From: Allobosea lathyri
Lineage (GTDB): Bacteria > Pseudomonadota > Alphaproteobacteria > Rhizobiales > Beijerinckiaceae
DNA: 64,000 nt
NCBI RefSeq assembly: GCF_900108245.1
Contig: NZ_FNUY01000004.1
Location: 124,001-188,000 of the forward strand
Direction: 5' to 3'
The notes under the pieces are model-generated. The model did no database searches. It was not told the DNA's origin and saw only the letters and a program-made list of their open reading frames with translations. Position numbers and translations under genes: made by a program. Positions 60,766-64,000 of this stretch are shown here, piece by piece (within the stretch, counting starts at the first letter, position 1; each line of letters starts with the position of its first letter).

Positions 60766-62601
60766 TCAGAAATCGGACCAGACGGCTGCAGCACCGCCAT
60801 TGGCCTGGCGCCGCGGCCGCGGCGAAGCGACCACTGCCGGCGCGGCCTTGCGCGGGCGGGGCATATGCGGCGCCACCTGTGCCAGCTCGGCCACGATACT
60901 GGTCGTGAGCGTCTGATCCGCCCGACCCTCGACCTTGAAGGCGCCGACCAGCTGCCTCAACGCTTCGGTCGCCTGCTCCAGCTCGCGGGCGACTCCGGCG
61001 CTCTGCTCGGCCATCGCCGAGTTCTGCTGCGTCATGTCGTCCATATGCGCGACGACCTTGGCGACCTCTTCGATGCCATTGGCCTGCTCCTGCGAGGCGC
61101 TGGAGATGTCGGCCAATGCCTCGGCGACACTGCTGGACGAGATCACGATCTCCGACAGCGCCGAGCCGGCATCCTTGACCAACCTGACTCCGCTCGCGAC
61201 CTCCTGGGTCGAGTTCGCCATCAGCTTCTTGATGTCGTTGGCGGATTGGCTGGAACGCTGGGCCAGCGCACGCACCTCCGAAGCCACGACCGCAAAGCCC
61301 TTGCCGGCATCGCCGGCCCGCGCCGCCTCGACGGCAGCGTTCAATGCCAGGAGGTTGGTCTGGAAGGCGATATTGTCGATGACGGTGATGATCTCGACGA
61401 TGCTGGCCGAGGCTTTCTCGATGCGCTCCATTGCGACGACCGCCTCGGAGACGATGACACCGCCACGATTGGCGACGCCATTGGCCCTGGCGCCGAGGCC
61501 GGTCGCATCCTGAGCGCGCGCCGCGCTCTGCTTCACCGAGGCTGCGAGTTCCTCGGTGGTCGCCGCTGTCTCCTCGAGGCTGCTCGCCTGTTCCTCGGTA
61601 CGCTCGGCCAGAGCACGGCTGTCATGGCTGATCCGCGTCGAGCCCGAGGTGATCTGCTCCGAGATGTCCGAGACCGTCGCGACGATGTCCGCAACGGAGC
61701 CGACCAGCTCGTTGACGCCGCCGCAGAGCTCCGCGATGTCGCCGCTCTTGCCCTGCAAGGGAACGCGCGCCGTCAAGTCGCGGTTCATCGCGGCGCGGAT
61801 GACCATGCGTGTCTCGTCGACAGCCTGGCGCAAAGCATCCTGCGCCAGCTTGTTCGCCGTGATGTCGGCAGCGTATTTCACGACCTTGTAGGGCTTGCCG
61901 AGCGCATCGAAGATCGGGTTGTAGCTCGCCTGGATCCAGATCGGCCTGTCGCCCTTGCCGAAGCGCAGATACTGGCCGTCATCATAGTGGCCCTGCGCCA
62001 GCTTCTCCCAGAAGCGGCGATAGCTCTCGCCCGTGCTCTCGTTTGGATCGACGAACATCCGGTGATGCTGTCCCTTTATCTCGGCGAGGCTGTATCCGAT
62101 CGCCTGCAGGAAGTTGTCGTTGGCGTCGAGCACCGTGCCGTCGAGGCCGAACTCGATCACCGCCTGCGATTTCCGGATCGCCGCGACCTGTCCCTCGAAA
62201 TTCGCGATCAGCCCCTTGGTCGCCGTGATGTCGGTCGCGAATTTGATGACCTTCACCGGCTTTCCGGAGCGATTGAGGATCGGCGTGTAGACCGCCTGCA
62301 GCCAGATCTGCTTGCCGCCCTTGCCGACGCGAAGGAACTGCGCCTCCATCGCCTCGCCGCGATTCAGCCGCGACCAGAACGACTTGTATTCGTCCGACGC
62401 GCGATAGCCGGCCTCGACGAACATGCCATGATGCTTGCCGATGATCTCCTCGCGGGAATAGCCGACGACATTGAGAAAACCGGCATTGGCTTCGAGGATC
62501 TGGCCATTCAGATCGAACTCGATAACCGCTTGCGATCGACGAATAGCGGCCGCCTCCCCGGCGGAATTGCCGCGGGCGCTCTCAAAAAAACCGAATGTCA
62601 T
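60766..62601 (-). CDS. Soluble methyl-accepting chemotaxis protein with two PAS domains
   Basis: 611 residues. Two PAS domains (about 15-140 and 145-265) each with a repeated pattern [19 protein letters not shown] and [19 protein letters not shown], then a short HAMP-like or linker region and the signalling domain with the hairpin tip [20 protein letters not shown]. No membrane helix is visible, so it is a cytoplasmic receptor probably sensing redox or oxygen through flavin or heme in its PAS domains. The C-terminus ends in a basic/proline tail without a methyltransferase pentapeptide. Cotranscribed with cheW. Confidence 0.93.
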   Translation of the reverse strand: MTFGFFESARGNSAGEAAAIRRSQAVIEFDLNGQILEANAGFLNVVGYSREEIIGKHHGMFVEAGYRASDEYKSFWSRLNRGEAMEAQFLRVGKGGKQIWLQAVYTPILNRSGKPVKVIKFATDITATKGLIANFEGQVAAIRKSQAVIEFGLDGTVLDANDNFLQAIGYSLAEIKGQHHRMFVDPNESTGESYRRFWEKLAQGHYDDGQYLRFGKGDRPIWIQASYNPIFDALGKPYKVVKYAADITANKLAQDALRQAVDETRMVIRAAMNRDLTARVPLQGKSGDIAELCGGVNELVGSVADIVATVSDISEQITSGSTRISHDSRALAERTEEQASSLEETAATTEELAASVKQSAARAQDATGLGARANGVANRGGVIVSEAVVAMERIEKASASIVEIITVIDNIAFQTNLLALNAAVEAARAGDAGKGFAVVASEVRALAQRSSQSANDIKKLMANSTQEVASGVRLVKDAGSALSEIVISSSSVAEALADISSASQEQANGIEEVAKVVAHMDDMTQQNSAMAEQSAGVARELEQATEALRQLVGAFKVEGRADQTLTTSIVAELAQVAPHMPRPRKAAPAVVASPRPRRQANGGAAAVWSDF

Positions 62602-63050
62602 GGACGGTATCCACTGCGGAAGGCGTTGCTGTGATGGGACGATGACGTAAGGTCGCCGTGCAGCCGCGTTTTGCAGTCAATTTATTTCAAATTGGTCAAT
62701 CGAGATTCTGAAAATCGGCCATATTTGCCTCAGGAGATAAAATACCTCCGCGAAACCCTGCGTTAGCGGAAGAATTGGCCCTAGAATACTTAATGAATGA
62801 AATACCCGATTATAGAAAACCCGGCGGCTCGCCTGAGCGTCGCGAGCCCTGACGAAAACGGCCCCGCATCACTGCGGAGCCGTCTTCCATCGGGAGCTAG
62901 TGGTAGCTCGACCTCGGATGCCGCAAGTCTGGCCTGGGCAGGCCAGCAGCGAGCGACATGTCTGCCTTACGCCATCGAGAGGGCCTGAGCCACTGTCAAT
63001 CACGGGGCAGATGGCGCGCCCTCATCGATATGGCGGACCGCAACCGAAGA
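62602..63050. other. Gene-free stretch with hairpin
   Basis: No convincing gene in 449 bp. ACGGCCCCGCA (62858-62868) pairs with TGCGGAGCCGT (62873-62883) with one mismatch; no T tract. An AT-rich segment at 62680-62830 may hold the receptor gene promoter. Confidence 0.5.
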
Positions 63051-63314
63051 TCAGTCGATCATCGCCACCAAGGTGCACGATGAATAGCCGCTCAGAACCT
63101 TGTTCATTTTCGCGTCGGTGACGCCGCCGCCCCGTTTGATGGCCATAAGGCGAGCAATCAGGGTGTCCGACACGCCTGTCGACTGGCCAATTTTGGTGCT
63201 GCCTTTGAGGAAGCGAACCGATGTGAATTTTGCACCGGCAGGAATCCCTGCCTCGACGAGTACGGCTTTGGTCCATGTCGCGATTTCGGGCAGTGTGATC
63301 GTTATCTCGGCCAT
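63051..63314 (-). CDS. Hypothetical 87-residue protein
   Basis: MAEITITLPEIATWTKAVLV at the start and GGGVTDAKMNKVLSGYSS near the end. GGAG lies 6 bp before the ATG at 63314. No family recognised; the GVTDAKMNKVLS part could be a small helical motif. It stands alone between two intergenic regions. Confidence 0.6.
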   Translation of the reverse strand: MAEITITLPEIATWTKAVLVEAGIPAGAKFTSVRFLKGSTKIGQSTGVSDTLIARLMAIKRGGGVTDAKMNKVLSGYSSCTLVAMID

Positions 63315-63584
63315 TGTGTCTCCGTTTCTGGATTGCCTATGGCACAACGGGATCAGGGCACCAATGAAATATGCCGCCGAACTCGTCCGAACGCAATTCA
63401 TGTGGGCGGTCCGGCGGATCTGGCGAAGCCCCAGACAGCAATCGGACGCAGGCCACAGGCTCAGCTTCGCGCATTGCCCCAGACCACGTCCCTCAATGCG
63501 ACGCATCTGATCCGATTTGCTATCGTAAGGGCCGCCCTTTGGGCGGCCTTGCTTTATGTGCCGCAGACGGCTGGAAATGGTCAC

Positions 63585-63728
63585 ATGAATTGGCTCACGC
63601 TTGCGGTCGCGGCATTCGCCCTTGCCCTGCTCGTTCTGATCGTCTCGGGCCTCGGCGATGCGCCCTGCCAGGACGGCGACTGGGATGCCAGCAGCGAGGC
63701 TTGCATAGCGGAGGCACCGGGCCCCTGA
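63585..63728 (+). CDS. Possible small single-pass membrane protein
   Basis: 47 residues: MNWLTLAVAAFALALLVLIV then an acidic tail with two cysteines (APCQDGDWDASSEACIAEAP). Ribosome site weak (GGAAATGG). Small proteins of this kind are common but hard to prove. Confidence 0.4.
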   Translation: MNWLTLAVAAFALALLVLIVSGLGDAPCQDGDWDASSEACIAEAPGP

Positions 63729-63738
63729 GGCGCCGCGA

Positions 63739-64000
63739 TCAGCCTGTTCGCTCCAGCCGTTCGAAGACGTAGGCGCCGACATAGCCGTAGATTGCATGGC
63801 CGACGAGGCTCATGAAGGAGAGGCGCGGCACGTCGAGAAGCAGGAAGGCCTGGCCGGCCAGCGGCGCAAAGAAGCCCAGCGCGATGAAATAGGTGATCAC
63901 GCCCCAGATCCAGCCAGCGGCCGGCATGCCGAAGCTCTTCACCCAGCGTGTCAGCCCGTAATAGCCGAGCGGGTAGAACAGGAAGCCGGTGAGGAAGTGC
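63739..64000 (-). CDS. Membrane protein, 5' end outside the window
   Basis: The frame is open to the window edge; the ATG at 63942 is internal, since sequence before it (HFLTGFLFYPLGYYGLTRWV) is convincing. At least two hydrophobic helices follow (ITYFIALGFFAPLAGQAFLL, SLVGHAIYGYVGAYVFERLE). Family not recognised, perhaps a small multi-pass protein of the DUF6789 sort; function unknown. Confidence 0.65.
   Translation of the reverse strand, partial: HFLTGFLFYPLGYYGLTRWVKSFGMPAAGWIWGVITYFIALGFFAPLAGQAFLLLDVPRLSFMSLVGHAIYGYVGAYVFERLERTG

Overview
The window is GC-rich chromosomal DNA, densely coded on both strands. Its gene content points to an alphaproteobacterium of the Hyphomicrobiales (Rhizobiales), most like a Bosea-type soil or aquatic bacterium. 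The signs are GapR, a CarD regulator beside a 7Fe ferredoxin and a SUV3-like helicase, a ttuD-DUF1036-pyruvate kinase operon, cysteine-free ribosomal protein L36, and DUF1236, DUF882 and YkuD envelope proteins. The assignment to order is inference from gene families and synteny; no database was searched.

Layout. 1-9.8 kb: core metabolism and housekeeping (MBL-fold hydrolase end, rpmJ, TPR protein, alpha/beta hydrolase, the glycerate-to-pyruvate operon, N-formylglutamate amidohydrolase, gapR, a divergent azoR/LysR pair with a clear operator dyad, a GST). 9.8-19.3 kb: cell envelope (DUF882 M15-like peptidase, YcbB-type L,D-transpeptidase, sigma-54 response regulator, M3 oligopeptidase, outer-membrane barrel) leading to kdsD for Kdo synthesis. 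20.3-26 kb: SGNH hydrolase, a zinc/cadmium efflux unit (methyltransferase, ZntA-type P-type ATPase, divergent MerR) and an epoxide-hydrolase-like enzyme. 26.4-31.7 kb: the SUV3-like helicase, S4 RNA-binding protein, fdxA and carD block; carD has a long leader with two short coupled reading frames. 31.9-35.2 kb: dienelactone hydrolase, M48 lipoprotein protease and a nuclease-like protein.

35.2-49.8 kb is a genomic island next to an intact tRNA-Arg(CCT) gene. A tyrosine integrase and an excisionase-like gene lie just inside it, followed by phage-tail remnants, small orphan genes, an ATP-grasp enzyme, secreted DUF1236 proteins, two iron-permease-like proteins, a 333-residue unknown protein and a DUF2971 protein. 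The tRNA 3' end is repeated exactly (17 bp) at 48680-48696. A second, diverged copy of the tRNA 3' half together with integrase-side sequence lies at 49727-49828, so at least two integrations have probably occurred at this tRNA.

50.1-64 kb: surface and behaviour genes (membrane diguanylate cyclase, subtilisin autotransporter, Tat-exported amidohydrolase, glycine-rich autotransporter, CheW and a soluble double-PAS chemoreceptor), ending in small unknown genes and a partial membrane protein. No rRNA, CRISPR array or complete insertion sequence was seen. The most notable items are the stacked tRNA-Arg integration sites, the unknown-protein/DUF2971 pair as a possible defence module, and the carD leader reading frames.
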